Below, piece after piece: positions 1 through 11,217 of a DNA stretch of 64,000 nt. Below the pieces are notes generated by a model. That model had not been told where the DNA came from and did not search any database. It was given only the letters and a program-made list of their open reading frames with translations. A program made the translations under genes and the position numbers. This DNA is from Oenanthe sinensis (lineage: Eukaryota > Streptophyta > Magnoliopsida > Apiales > Apiaceae). Numbering within the stretch: position 1 is the stretch's first letter; the number at the start of each line of letters is the position of its first letter. Where the stretch lies: contig CM053796.1 of assembly GCA_028671895.1 (NCBI GenBank), forward strand, positions 26,038,860 to 26,102,859, given 5' to 3'.

Positions 1-326
1 AATCCGAGTATATATTAGATTAAAAAAATCGGCTTGGATTGGCCAGGCCAAAAATGACCGATTTGATCCGTCAAACCGTGTAAACGGACCCTATTTTCAA
101 TACAATTTTATAGGTAAATATTTAAAAGAAATTTAAGAAGGGCAGCTGGGCAGGCAACATACTATGGATATGACAGAAAGTCCTTCCACACCAACAAGCG
201 CAGGCTAACATAAGATTCGGTAATAAATTCACATTCTCTTACACAAAGTACATGTTGTTTTTGTCTTGACCCAGTCAATTCGATTTTGGAAAGATTTATT
301 AACAGTGGGCCCAGAAAGCCAAAGTT

Positions 327-403
327 CGCTGGTATCCAGGTAAGCAAAACTCTCAACCAAAAAAATATACAAACGGCTCCTCATGTGCGCTGGTATCCAG
401 GTA
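327..403. repeat. 16-bp direct repeat upstream of the patellin gene
   Basis: The 16-mer CGCTGGTATCCAGGTA occurs at 327-342 and again, identical, at 388-403, a 61-bp spacing, about 110 bp before the presumed TATA element of the patellin gene. Each copy contains the near-palindrome CTGGTATCCAG. The rest of 1-440 shows no credible gene. A role in transcription is inference only. Confidence 0.5.
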
Positions 404-448
404 GATGACCGTTGTTGTTAAGGGTCCTTTTACACTTGTATACTCTTA

Positions 449-537
449 TGTATATATCTACCACCCCATACATCACACTCCTATACTCTTATTACAAAAA
501 TTATCCTCTCTGTTTTTCTCATCAAATCTTCCTCAAG
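449..537 (+). promoter_or_regulatory. Putative core promoter and first non-coding exon of the patellin gene
   Basis: A TATATATCTA element at 451-460 is followed about 30 bp later by a C/T-rich stretch (478-535), typical of a plant transcription start and 5' leader. The leader would end at CAAG|GTCAGT (537/538), a good splice donor. Transcription start and exon limits are inferred from sequence patterns only. Confidence 0.45.
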
Positions 538-838
538 GTCAGTTGGGTTTTCTCTAACTTTTACTATACTTGTAACAGGTGCAGAATGGAGGGTCAGACT
601 AGTCTCCGGTCTCGTATAATTTTTAATAATAAATAGAAATTTTGTTTTTGAAGTTATGATTTTTGGTTAAAATTTAATAAAAATTTGTTTTGAGCCTCGG
701 CTAACCTCTCAAATTTTTTGGTTTATTATTTTACTTTCGGCTGTTTTGAAATTCTGGTTCCGTAACGGTTTATATATGTTGTTATATTTTGTACATTTTT
801 TGTTCTTATAGATTTTTGTTGTGTTTGATTTTTTTCAG
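538..838 (+). other. Probable 5'UTR intron of the patellin gene
   Basis: A donor-like CAAG|GTCAGT at 538 and a T-rich tract ending in TTTTTTTCAG at 838 bound a T-rich, ORF-poor 301-bp segment, ending 31 bp before the ATG at 870. 5'UTR introns are common in plant genes; cDNA evidence is needed to confirm this one. Confidence 0.5.
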
Positions 839-869
839 AGGAAAAGTTGAAGTTATTTGAATATACAAC

Positions 870-3800
870 ATGACTGTTGAGGTTATTAAAGCTGACGTAG
901 CTACAGTTTCTCATCAAGAAGAGAAAATGAAAGTTGTGGATGAGGTGGTGGAGGTTTGTGAAGTGAAAAAAGATGTTGAAGAAGCTAAGACTGAGAGTGT
1001 TGAGAAGATTTCTTCTTTTAAAGAAGAGAGTAACTTTGTTTCTGATTTGAAAGATCATGAGAAGAAGGCTTTGAGTGATTTGAAGGCGAAGCTTGAAGAA
1101 GCGATTCTCGGGAACAGTCTGTTCAAGAAAGAGGAGGTTAAGGTGGAGGAAGTTGAGGAGAAAAAGGAAGAGTGTGTGAAAGAGGAAGAGGAAGTTAAGG
1201 AGAAAGAGGTTGAAGGTGAGGAATCGTCGAAAAAGAGTGGTGAGAAGAAGGGGTTGAATAAATTGAAATCAACAATTCAAGAAGCATTCAAGGGTCACAG
1301 CTTGTTTAAGAAGGATGAGGTTAAAGTTGAGGAAGTTGAGGAGAAAGCAAAGGTAGAAGAGGATTGTGTGAAGGAGGAAGTTGAGAAAGTGGAGGATGTT
1401 GAGGTAAAAGAGAGTGAGAAAGTTGAAGAGAAAGAAAAGTGTGTGGAAGGAGGAGAGGAATCTTCGAAAAAGAGTGGTGAGAAGAAGGGGTTGAATAAAT
1501 TGAAATCAACAATTCAAGAAGCATTCAAGGGTCATAGTTTGTTTAAGAAGGATGAGGTTAAAGTTGAGGAAGTTGTGGAGGAGAAAGCAAAGGTAGAAGA
1601 GGAGAAAAAGGAAGAGGATTGTGTGAAAGAGGAAGTTGAGAAATTGGAGGAGGTTGTTGAGGTAAAAGAGGTTGAGAAAGTTGAAGAGAAGGAGGTGTGT
1701 GTGGAAGGAGGAGAGGAATCTTCGAAAAAGAGTGTCGAGAAGAAGGGGTTGAATAAATTGAAATCAAAAATCGGAGAAGCCTTTAAAGGTCACAGTTTGT
1801 TTAAGAAAGATGAGCCTAAGGTTGAGGAAGCAGTTGTGCAGGAGAAGCCAAAGGTAGAAGAAGAGAAAAAAGAAGAGTGTGCAGAACAAGTAGTGCAGGA
1901 GGATGTCAAGGAGAAAGAGAGTGAGACAGTCGAGGAAAAGGAAAAGGTCGAAGAAGGAGAGGAATCTTCTAAGAAGAGTGTTGAGAAGAAGGGTTTGAAT
2001 AAAATCAAATCAACAATCCAAGAAGCCTTCAAGGGTCACCTTTTTAGTAAAAAGTCTAAGAAAGAAGTAGAGGAGAAGAAGGAAGATTCGAAGCCCGAGG
2101 GTGATGACAAGGTGGGGGAAGAAGCAAAGCCCGAGATCTGTGAGAAGGTGGAAGAAGAATCAAAGCCTGACTGTGAGGAGAAAGTGGAGGAGAAACAAGA
2201 AGAGGCAGTAGTGGAGGTGGTCAAAACTGAGGTATGCGAGGTGAAAGAACCTGAGGCAGTTGTTGAGGAAGTAGCTGAGGAGATCAAATCTGAAGAATGC
2301 AAAGAAGAACAGAAAGTTGAGGAGGTTGTTGAAGTATGCGAAGAAGAAAAGAAAGTTGAGGAGGTTGTTGTAGTATGCGAAGAAGAAAAGAAAGTTGAGG
2401 AGGTTGTTGAAGTATGTGAAGAAGAAAACAAAGTTGAGGAGGTGATTGTTGTTGACAAGGATATTTCACTTTGGGGAGTTCCACTTTTGCCTAGTAAGGC
2501 TGATGAGGGGACTGATGTAGTCCTTCTGAAATTCTTGAGGGCTAGGGATTTTAAGGTCAGTGAGGCCTTTAAGATGCTTAAAAAAACCCTCGAGTGGAGG
2601 AAAGAATTGAAAATTGATTCCATCTTGGACGAAGATATGGGAAATGATTTGTCAATGGCTGGATACATGAATGGTGTTGATCGCGAAGGTCACCCCATCT
2701 GTTACAACATCTTTGGTGTGTTGGATGACGAAGAGCTCTACCAAAAGACTTTGGGAAGTGAAGAGAAACGTGATTCTTTCTTGCGGTGGAGGTTTCAGTT
2801 GATGGAGAGGGGTATTCAGAAACTTGAGTTTAAGCCTACTGGTGTCACTTCTCTGCTTCAAATTACTGATCTGAAGAATTCCCCTGGACCAGCAAAAAAG
2901 GAGGTTCGTATTGCGATTAAGCAAGCTCTTGGGCTACTTCAGGACAATTATCCGGAATTCATGGCTAGAAATGTGAGTTTCTTTGCTCTTTTTTTTTTTG
3001 TTGTAAATATGGTTCTTTAATCTGTTTTTTCTGTTGTGGAGATTCTAAAATTTTTGGTGTTTTTTAATATAGATATTCATCAATGTTCCTTTCTGGTACT
3101 ATGCCTACAAATCTTCTACTTTGCTGACTCAAAGAAGCAAGAGCAAATTAGTTCTTGCACGCCCAGCCAAGGTCACTGAGACCTTGCTCAAGTAAGTGAT
3201 CTGAACTCTATTAAAAAACTGTAGACCAATTTGCTGTGGATGCATGAAATTCTTGACATTTCACTGTTTTTTATAAATCGATTGAACATTATCATATCAG
3301 CTCAAAATTATACTTAAAAGCTGGTGAATTTAAGAAAATCAAACCAAACATGGCATGCTGAATACGAATATCTAAATACTTTCAATAGGTTAGCATAAAG
3401 TTTCTGATCATGTTGCTACTTTTTGTCAATAGATTAAACATTTTCAGCAAATCAAGATCATCCTTAAAATTTGGTGACTTGTAGAAAACAAAACCAAAGC
3501 AAATTAACATAATTGGTGTAACTAACTGCTCATAGATTAAGGTCTTAAAAAGGTAAAATGTATGTTTTCTAAAGGTAAGATGTATGCGTCGAGTACGAGG
3601 CTATATTTGGAATTTTTTTTTTCTTTCTGTAATATCTAAATCAGCATTGAAGATGTTAACCAAGCAACTTGCTGAACAGGTACATTCCTATCGAGGAAAT
3701 TCCCATTCAGTATGGTGGCCTCAAGAGAGACAACGATTTCGAGTTTTCAGCAGAAGATTGTATTGCTTCAGAGCTTATCATTAAGGCTACATCTACAGCA

Positions 3801-4165
3801 ACTATTGAAATACCTGCACCACAGGTATATCATTGGCTTTACGGATCCTGATCGAATGAAATTTGTTCCATTTTCCTATTAATAAAATTTTGTATCACGA
3901 ATGATCACAGGCTGGAACTACATTCATATGGGACATAACAGTTCTAGGCTGGGATGTAAACTACAAGGAGGAATTCGTCCCAACCGACGAATGCTCATAC
4001 ACCATCATTGTTAATAAGGAAAAGAAACTAGGTTCCATCGAAGGACCGATTCGCAACACTTTCAGGACTACTGAACCAGGGAAGATTGTGCTTACTATTG
4101 AGAACTGCTCCAACAAGAAGAAGAAAGTGTTTTACAGACACAAGGTCAAGAAGAGTGCTTTCTAA
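870..4165 (+). CDS. PATL: Patellin-family SEC14-GOLD protein, 4 coding exons
   Basis: Coding exons are 870-2972, 3073-3191, 3680-3824 and 3911-4165, all with GT-AG introns and phases that join cleanly, giving about 873 residues. The N-terminal ~530 residues are Glu/Lys/Val-rich and contain four 80-85-residue repeats with a KKGLNKLKSTIQEAFKGHSL-type core (DNA starts about 1213, 1453, 1708, 1957), then 42-bp EEKKVEEVVEVCE-type repeats (2302-2460). Residues ~532-590 are CRAL-TRIO-N like, ~595-750 the SEC14 lipid-binding fold (GYMNGVDREGHP, then YAYKSSTLL and IPIQYGGL), and ~765-873 the GOLD domain ending KVKKSAF. Patellins bind phosphoinositides and act in membrane trafficking and cell-plate formation. 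The protein is longer than the Arabidopsis members I know of (about 400-700 residues), owing to the N-terminal repeats. It is the only intact host gene in the window. Confidence 0.93.
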
Positions 4166-6986
4166 AAAATCATCATCATTACTAAATTATATACTTGTTC
4201 ATTTGAAAGAAAAGAATGTAATATAATCTTTGATCACTTTCATTTTATTTGATTTCTATGTTGTTTTTTGAAAAATACATTCTTTTGGCTGGGGAACAAT
4301 CATGTTGTGTACAAAATGATTCATTTGATTGGGGTGATATGTGTGGATTCATGTAAGAATTTCAGGGTCCAGTTTATTTGGTGTAAAATATTGTTGTAAC
4401 TAGTTGTACACTCGTAGCCTATATTCTTTTATATTTTTATGTGGAATATAATCATCTTTATCGATTGGTTTTAAAAAAAGACATCTTTATCAATAAATAT
4501 ATTTATTAATTTTTTTTTTGTTGATAAACATAACATATGTACGGGACACAATTATGTACTACCACTTCCATCCCATTTTAACAGGCTTCATTTTCTATTT
4601 TATATATCCAAATTATTATTCATATTTAATTAATATGATAAATTTAATGTTGATTTTATTTAAAAATGATAAATTATCAGACTAGTTAATATGATTAAAT
4701 AAAATATGAAATTTCGCAGTAAGAACATGAAATGGAGGGAACTATCTTTTAATCCTAGCTAAGCTAACAATACATGATTTACTAATAATATCTTTTTCAT
4801 ACTTTTATAATATATATGTTTAAATGAATATATTTATAAATTATAAAAATGTAAATGAATATTTTTATAAATTATAAAAATGATAAATTATCAGACTAAT
4901 TAATGTGATTAAATAAAATATGAAATGTCGCAGTAAGTACATGAAAAGGAGGGAACTATCTTTTAATCCTACCTAGCTAACAATGCATGAATTACTAATA
5001 ATTTCTTTTCCATACTTTTATAATATATGTGTTTAAATGAATATATTTATAAATTATAAAAATGTAAATGAATATATTTATAAATTATAAAAATGTTATC
5101 AGAAATTTCTAAAAGTAACATATACGAAAAGTTTCATTAAAATTTAAAAGAGTTTTTAAAAATATTTGAAAAATGAGAATTTGGTATAGGTATGTGGTAG
5201 AGTCTAATGATGAAGGTGACAGGCAGATTTGTCACGATTTGACAACTTTTTTACACCCTCTATCGAAAATGTTCTTAGAAGATAACTTTGCTGACTGGGC
5301 CTTATTCGGCTGCTGGTTGTGAAGTTATTGGTAGGTGGTTTGTAATGGGCTAGGTCCAGTTTGGTTGATTACTATATTTCAATTATAAAAAAAACTAGAT
5401 TTTAATTCTTACGATATTTTATTATATTAATTAAAATATTTATTTTAAAATAATAATATTTTTATAATTTTAAAAACACTTAATATACATAATTATATTA
5501 ATTTTTTAACTTATTTAAATTATATATTTTTACATCAATAGAATTAAATATAAATAATATTATTAATAAATAAATATTAATTTTGTGATTCGAAATATTA
5601 AGAACATGATTTTTTAATATATCAAACATATGTTTAATATATTTAAGATTATACATATTAGTTTTAAATATATTTTTATAAGATTTCTATTATGTTTATT
5701 TTATATAAAATTTAATAGATATTATGATATATGAGATATAATATACATGCATCTGTTAATAATATGATAATATAATTATTCATTTATATTTAAATAATTT
5801 TTTTATGTTATTAGATTTTCAATAGTATAGTATTAATTACAACTTATAAATAATTATATAATATATATAATTTAAATTTTACATAAAAAAATAATAGATG
5901 TTACAATATTGATAATGAGATTTAAATGTTAAGTTAATATTAAAAAGAAATAAAATGATGCATACCAATTACCGTCATAATAATTTTTACATCCCACTTT
6001 TTCATACTAATATATGATAGGTTCTTTATTGATCCAAACATATTGCTCCATATTAAAACTTAATGTGTGTTATGACAATTTAGTCTGTGTAATAACATTC
6101 TTCAAGAAATATAAATGACTTTTAATTATAAAAATAGTTAACAATACTTCTCAGTTATTAAAAATTAATTCAATATAATTTTCTCATATATAAATTGATT
6201 AAATTTAAAAATATATTAATATATATTAGTTTATATTACTTTTAATTTTAATTTGATTTATCAAATATTTTGATTCAAAGTATGTGATAATATATTTTTG
6301 ATATAGTGTTATGTATAATATAGTAATAAAATAGAATGTGTATTTAATATCTTAGGCTAAGTTTGAACTCGTAACCCGAGAACTAAAATAATTATTTAAA
6401 AAAAAATAATTTCTTCAATTCGGTCCAAACCAATGAATTAATAAGGTTTCTATGTTTTCAATATAATAATTTATCATGTAAGTTATCCTAATATCATATA
6501 TAATATATTAAATATTTTTATAGAAAGGATTTCCTAAGCGAAATAGAATTCTTAACTGCCTTTTATGTATAGATTACGGGGTGCTCCCGTTGAATTTTGG
6601 ATGTTGGGCTACCTTTGAATTAAAGATAATTTTGTAAGTTTCCTGTGGGTTATAAAATCTTCCAATTCTGACTTCTGAAACTCAAAATATAATCCAAACA
6701 ATGTCCGACGTGCAAGTAGCACAATAATTACGATTTTTTTAATTTAACTCCAAAATAGCTTTTTAAATTTAAATTTATATATTACTAATATATGTAATAG
6801 AGTTTGAGTTATAATATGAAGCGATGCAAGAAAAATTATAATTAATAATAATTATAACTTATAAATAATTTGTATATAATATTATGTAGTTATGAAGAAT
6901 CGATCTTTTGACATTTGGTAGTATTTAGATAAGATATCTCTTACTTTTATTATATATAAGATATAATATATAATCGAAAAGTTATA
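4166..6986. other. AT-rich intergenic region
   Basis: Strongly AT-rich sequence with no ORF of credible composition. The first ~100 bp are the probable 3'UTR of the patellin gene (TAATATAATC about 45 bp after the stop could serve polyadenylation). Apart from the tandem duplication listed separately I see no gene, RNA or recognisable element. Confidence 0.6.
4668..5095. repeat. 214-bp tandem duplication
   Basis: Two adjacent copies start GATAAATTATCAGACTA at about 4668 and 4882. Both run through TCGCAGTAAG, GGAGGGAACTATCTTTTAATCCTA and a block of TTTATAAATTATAAAAATG units. The copies differ at scattered positions, so the duplication is not recent. Non-coding. Confidence 0.8.
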
Positions 6987-7409
6987 CTCCCTCCGTCCCA
7001 TATTAAATGTCCTAATGTTTTAAAGTTTTTTTTTACACTTTTCCACTCAAAATAAAAAAACATACTTCCAGATATTATTTTCTCATTTTTTTTATTTTAT
7101 ATAAAAATAGGATATTCAAATTTTAATAGAAAATGAAAAAAAATGAGAAAATAATATCTACAATTATATTTTTTATTTGCATTGAAATGCATAAAAAACT
7201 ACTTGAATACAAATATATAAAAGAATATTACTAAAATTATAAAACATTATCTTTTATTATAATATTAGAAAAAAAATTATATATCGTTTAATTATAATAA
7301 AAGAAAATATTACTATTTAATTATAATAAAATAAAATATTACTAATATTTTAGTAATATAAATTATATATTTGAAAAAAATTATGACGTTTAATATGGGA
7401 CGAAGGGAG
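6987..7409. mobile_element. Stowaway-type MITE (Tc1/mariner-like, non-autonomous)
   Basis: The left end is CTCCCTCCGTCCC, the classical Stowaway terminal inverted repeat. The right end is GGGACGAAGGGAG, its inverse with one mismatch. Both ends are flanked by TA (6985-6986 and 7410-7411), the expected target duplication. The 423-bp interior is AT-rich, folds back on itself (ATTTTCTCATTTTTTTTATTT against AAAATGAGAAAATAATATC) and has no ORF. Such elements are moved in trans by mariner-like transposases. Confidence 0.93.
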
Positions 7410-7480
7410 TAACAATTAATAATTATTCCACAAACGTACAATTATAAAGAAACGAACTTATAAACCGTGCAAAGCGCGGA

Positions 7481-9105
7481 TGATAGTAATAAATTATCAT
7501 CAGAGATTACCAGGAACAGAGTTTAGCGAACATCATCAGAGTTTATTCAATCATAGTTTACTGGTCGACAGAGTTTGTGCTGATCACAATTTGGTAGTTT
7601 GGTTCGACAAATCAGGAGATGATTGGAGAAAAAGAAGGGACTGTTTGAGTACAACTCCATTGCCTTTCTGGAAGCTATATTTTAGGAAGATAATAATGGA
7701 AATAATATTTCTGTATTTAATGATCATTATCTTTGCTGTAAATAGATAAGTAGTTGTGTACTATATAAGCACAGAATTAGGTTTACATTGATGTATCGTT
7801 CAAGTTTTCACTATTCTCATAACCTAGCAGCTCTTAAGAACTTTGTTTTTCTCGAGAGAGTTTGTATTAAGATTGATAAAAGATTAATACAAAACAATTC
7901 TTCTTTTTACATACTTGTACTCTAGCATCGATTATTTGGTACTATTGCATTTAACCCCCCTTCTACAATAGTATTTACTAGGTAACTGTTATTCCTAAGA
8001 ACAATGTCAATATTTGGAGAAGGGGGGTTGAATACAAATATTAAAACTTTTTAGGGCTTTTAATATTTGCTCTTGATATTTGAAAGATTGACAGAATATG
8101 TTTGAACAAACAACTGAAAATTAAAATGAATAAGAGAGATTTAAAAATTACTGATGGATTGATTTTTCCATCAGATATATATTTTTTGCTCAATGTTCCT
8201 AGGTTAAAAATAACCTAGCTTCGATTTTACCAAGTTAGGAAGAATCAACTGATCTTACAATGTGCTCTTGATCTTGATCAGTTGATTGTAGAAATATCGT
8301 CTAACTCTTCTATATTTCTAACAATGCTATTATACTTGTTTTTATATACTACAAGTGTATTTTACAATTCCTATTCTAGGATTGCTTCTATCTGTCACTC
8401 TTTTTTTTCCTTTTTAGGAAAATAGTCTTGAAAGACAGCTACTGATTGAGTCTTCACAGCCACCCTAGGCTGTCTTCCATAGGTGTGCTTTTGTTCTCTA
8501 GATCTACAACTGATAGACTTTCTGTGTTGTCACAATCAATTGATAATTTGCTGTTAAGCATATCAATTGATTCATCCTTTAATCCATCAACTGATGTTCT
8601 TCTTCGATTGATCTTTACATCCATCGATTGATAAGGAATGACTTATCGACTGATAAGGATTATCAATCGATATATATCAATCGATGGGTCTTCACATTAG
8701 TTGATGGTCTTCAATTCCTGATTTGGCTTCTTCAATTGATCTTTCATCTGTTGAGGCTTCAATATCAATTGATCATCCTTCACTTGTGCAATTTCCTGTC
8801 TTCAAATAATTACAATTTGACAGTTTAATTTACACATCAATTGATGATCTACATCAATCGACTCTAACATCAATTGATAAGAATAATATCAATTGATTTA
8901 CACCTTATCGATTGAAATAGATTAAGTACACCTATGCTACAGTCCAAATTATCAGTTGACTCATATAGCATTTCAACTGAAATGGTTTCCTGATCAATTG
9001 ATATTTATAAATTTCATATCAATTGATCATTTACATAAAACAAAATTTCTATGATTCTAAGATTAATGTTATCATCAAATTACATGTAGATTCCTAACAA
9101 TAACA
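7481..9105 (+). repeat. 5' LTR of element A (interrupted by solo LTR D1)
   Basis: 7481-7986 matches the 3' LTR at 36179-36689 along its length (AGAGATTACCAGGAACAGAGTT near the start, TTCTACAATAGTATTTACT near the end). The last bases are displaced to 9105 by the D1 insertion, which duplicated GTAAC/ATAAC. The first ~25 bp are diverged (TGATAG against TGTTAG). CAGAGTTT recurs in the first 100 bp. Confidence 0.85.
7987..9099 (-). mobile_element. Solo LTR D1, inserted between the 5' LTR and primer site of A
   Basis: Reads as an LTR on the minus strand: it begins TGTTAGGAATCTACATG (from 9099) and ends with ATTCAACCCCCCTTCTCC near 8020, then TAACA at 7987. Direct flanks GTAAC (7982-7986) and ATAAC (9100-9104) look like a 5-bp target duplication with one change. 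No internal region is present, so it is a solo LTR left by LTR-LTR recombination. It is packed with the palindrome ATCAATTGAT and its variant ATCGATTGAT (8527-9020). Related to D2. Confidence 0.85.
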
Positions 9106-9106
9106 A

Positions 9107-9119
9107 TTGGTATCAGAGC
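9107..9119 (+). other. Primer binding site of element A (initiator Met-tRNA)
   Basis: TTGGTATCAGAGC is complementary to the 3' end of plant initiator methionine tRNA, the usual primer of copia elements. It follows directly after the displaced last base of the 5' LTR. Confidence 0.92.
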
Positions 9120-9153
9120 AGGCGGTTAATTACAACCTAAAAGATCTTAAACA

Positions 9154-11217
9154 ATGTCTAGAAATAAGTATGAAAGAATTAAGATTCCAATTCTCAAGAA
9201 GGCTAAATATCCCACATGGAGAGTGAAGATGTTGATGTTTCTGAAAGCAACTGATCCACACTATCTAGACTGCAAAAGAAATCTGGGATGCACTTGAAGT
9301 TCAATGTAGGGAACCAAGGAAATAAAAAAGAATAGAAGATCTGTTCTAATTTAGGAGTATGAATACTTTGAGGCTAAACATAATGAGTCTCTTACTGACA
9401 CATATGACATATTTCTTATTCTGTTGAATGACTTGGCTTTGGTAGACAAGGTGTACGATAATGAGGACACAAACACCTAGTTTCTTAGGTCTCTACCTGA
9501 AGAATGGGACTTACAAACATCCTTGATAAGAGATATGGCAGATTTGGATGAGATGTCCCTATATGAGGTTTATGGAAAACTGAAAACTTATGACTTTGAG
9601 CTACATCAAAGGAAAAACAGGCCGGAAGAGCAACAATTCAAAGTCAGTTGCCTTGAACGTAGAGACAAAGGCTGTTAAAGTAAAGGAACAGTCTGCTAGT
9701 GTGTCTAAAGGAAAAGGAAAAGTTGTGAATCCAAGCAATGAGTCAGAGTTTGAAGAAAACTCTAACTTAGACTTTGAAGGTGAATCCACAGACTCTGACA
9801 TCATGGAAATGGTGGTCATGTTTGTTAAAGGTTTCCTAAAGATGAAGTACAATAAGTTCAGAAATCAAGAAAATTTCCAAAAGAAGTCTGGAAAGTCTAA
9901 GAATAAAGACAGATACAAGAAGAAAGAAGACATAGATGGGAAGTTAAAAACACTTGACAAGTCAAAGGTAAGGTGTTACAAATGCAACAAGATGGGGCAC
10001 TTTGCTACTGAGTGCAGAAGCAAGGAATCTGGGAAAGCACTCATAACCTCCAAGAAAGATTGGATGGATTTCTCAGACTCTGAAGAGGAAACAAGCTATT
10101 CTCTCATGAAAAATACTAATGCCCCCATCTCAAACTTTGAAAAGGTACCAGACTCTATCTTCAATATAGATACTGAAATTTTTCATGAGTTAAAGTCTTT
10201 CCTTCGGACCTTGCATGTTAGTTTTAAAACACAGTCTCTTGAAAATGAAAGATTAAAGTCTGAAATTCGAACTCTGTCTGCTAAGAATGACTTTATTGAG
10301 TCGGAACTTGTTAACATGTTAAGCACTAAGAAAGACTGTGAGAATGCTATTCACATGCAAACTGAGCTAGAAATACAGGTTACTTACTTAAAAGCTGAGA
10401 TAGCCAAAGAAAAAGAGACTTTCAGAGTTTGGAAAAACTCTAGTAAGAAAGTCCAAGAAATTCTTTCTGACAAAAATTGGACTTCTACTTTAGGTTATGA
10501 GTCTGATAATGAGAAAAGTTCTATCAAAAAGAATGATGAGACACAAGCAAGAGTAAAAGAAAAATTGAGTAAACCTGTCAACTTTGTTAGAGCTAGTACT
10601 GGAAAAGACATCTTTGAGAAGTGTTCTAAAAATAATGAAAACAAAGGAATTAGTTTGTCTGAGAATAAACCAGTTAATATTGGGTTACTTTTCCAAAAAC
10701 AGCTCAAAGAAAAACTGAAGTCTGTCAAAGATCAAGAGGAATAGAAATGGGAAAGTAGGAATTTCTAAGGAGAATAATTATAAGAATATTCCTGATGCTC
10801 CTAGAAAAACTTGTTTCACATGTGAAAATTTTAATCGTCTTACTATTAACTGCAGGAAGAATAAAAAGAAGGAACTTGAAAGACCTAGATCAGGAGTTAG
10901 GACACATACTAGATATAAACTACAGAATCCCTGTTTTCATTGTGGTAGCTTATGGCATTCTATTTACACATATAAAGAATACCATAGTCTGTATTTCAAT
11001 TATTATGAACTTTTGCCTCATTTGAATAAAACTTATGTTTCCTCTATTCATGCTACAAAACAAGAGTATGTCATAAAAGCTGATAGAAGAAGAATAAACT
11101 CTGAAAATGTAAACTTTGTTAACACAAAATCTGATAATGTTTCTTCTGCTGCAAAAGTTAACAATATTAAAATGAAAGGATTCAAACTTGTTTCAGTCCT
11201 CAAAAACTCTAATTGAC
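9154..11217 (+). pseudogene. Decayed copia gag of element A
   Basis: The first ATG after the primer site (9154) opens a gag-like reading (IPILKKAKYPTWRVKMLMFL, then a broken TSLIRDMADLDEMSLYEVYG) spread over more than one frame with stops. The longest open part is 9590-10744, with a zinc knuckle CYKCNKMGHFATEC (about 9972-10015, CX2CX4HX4C) and then a predicted coiled-coil tail. A second Cys-rich stretch (CFTCENFNRLTINC, then CFHCGSLWH) lies at 10810-10970. Gag would form the virus-like particle and bind RNA; this copy cannot be translated whole. Confidence 0.85.

Noticed and set aside
1321..2668. Several minus-strand ORFs (67-210 codons) opposite the patellin exon
   Set aside because: They are mirror images of the Glu/Lys-rich repeats, giving Ser/Leu/Pro low-complexity strings with no domain; the plus strand encodes a clear patellin.
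7480..7749. 89-codon ORF in the 5' LTR of A
   Set aside because: It lies wholly within the LTR and is not kept open in the 3' LTR copy.
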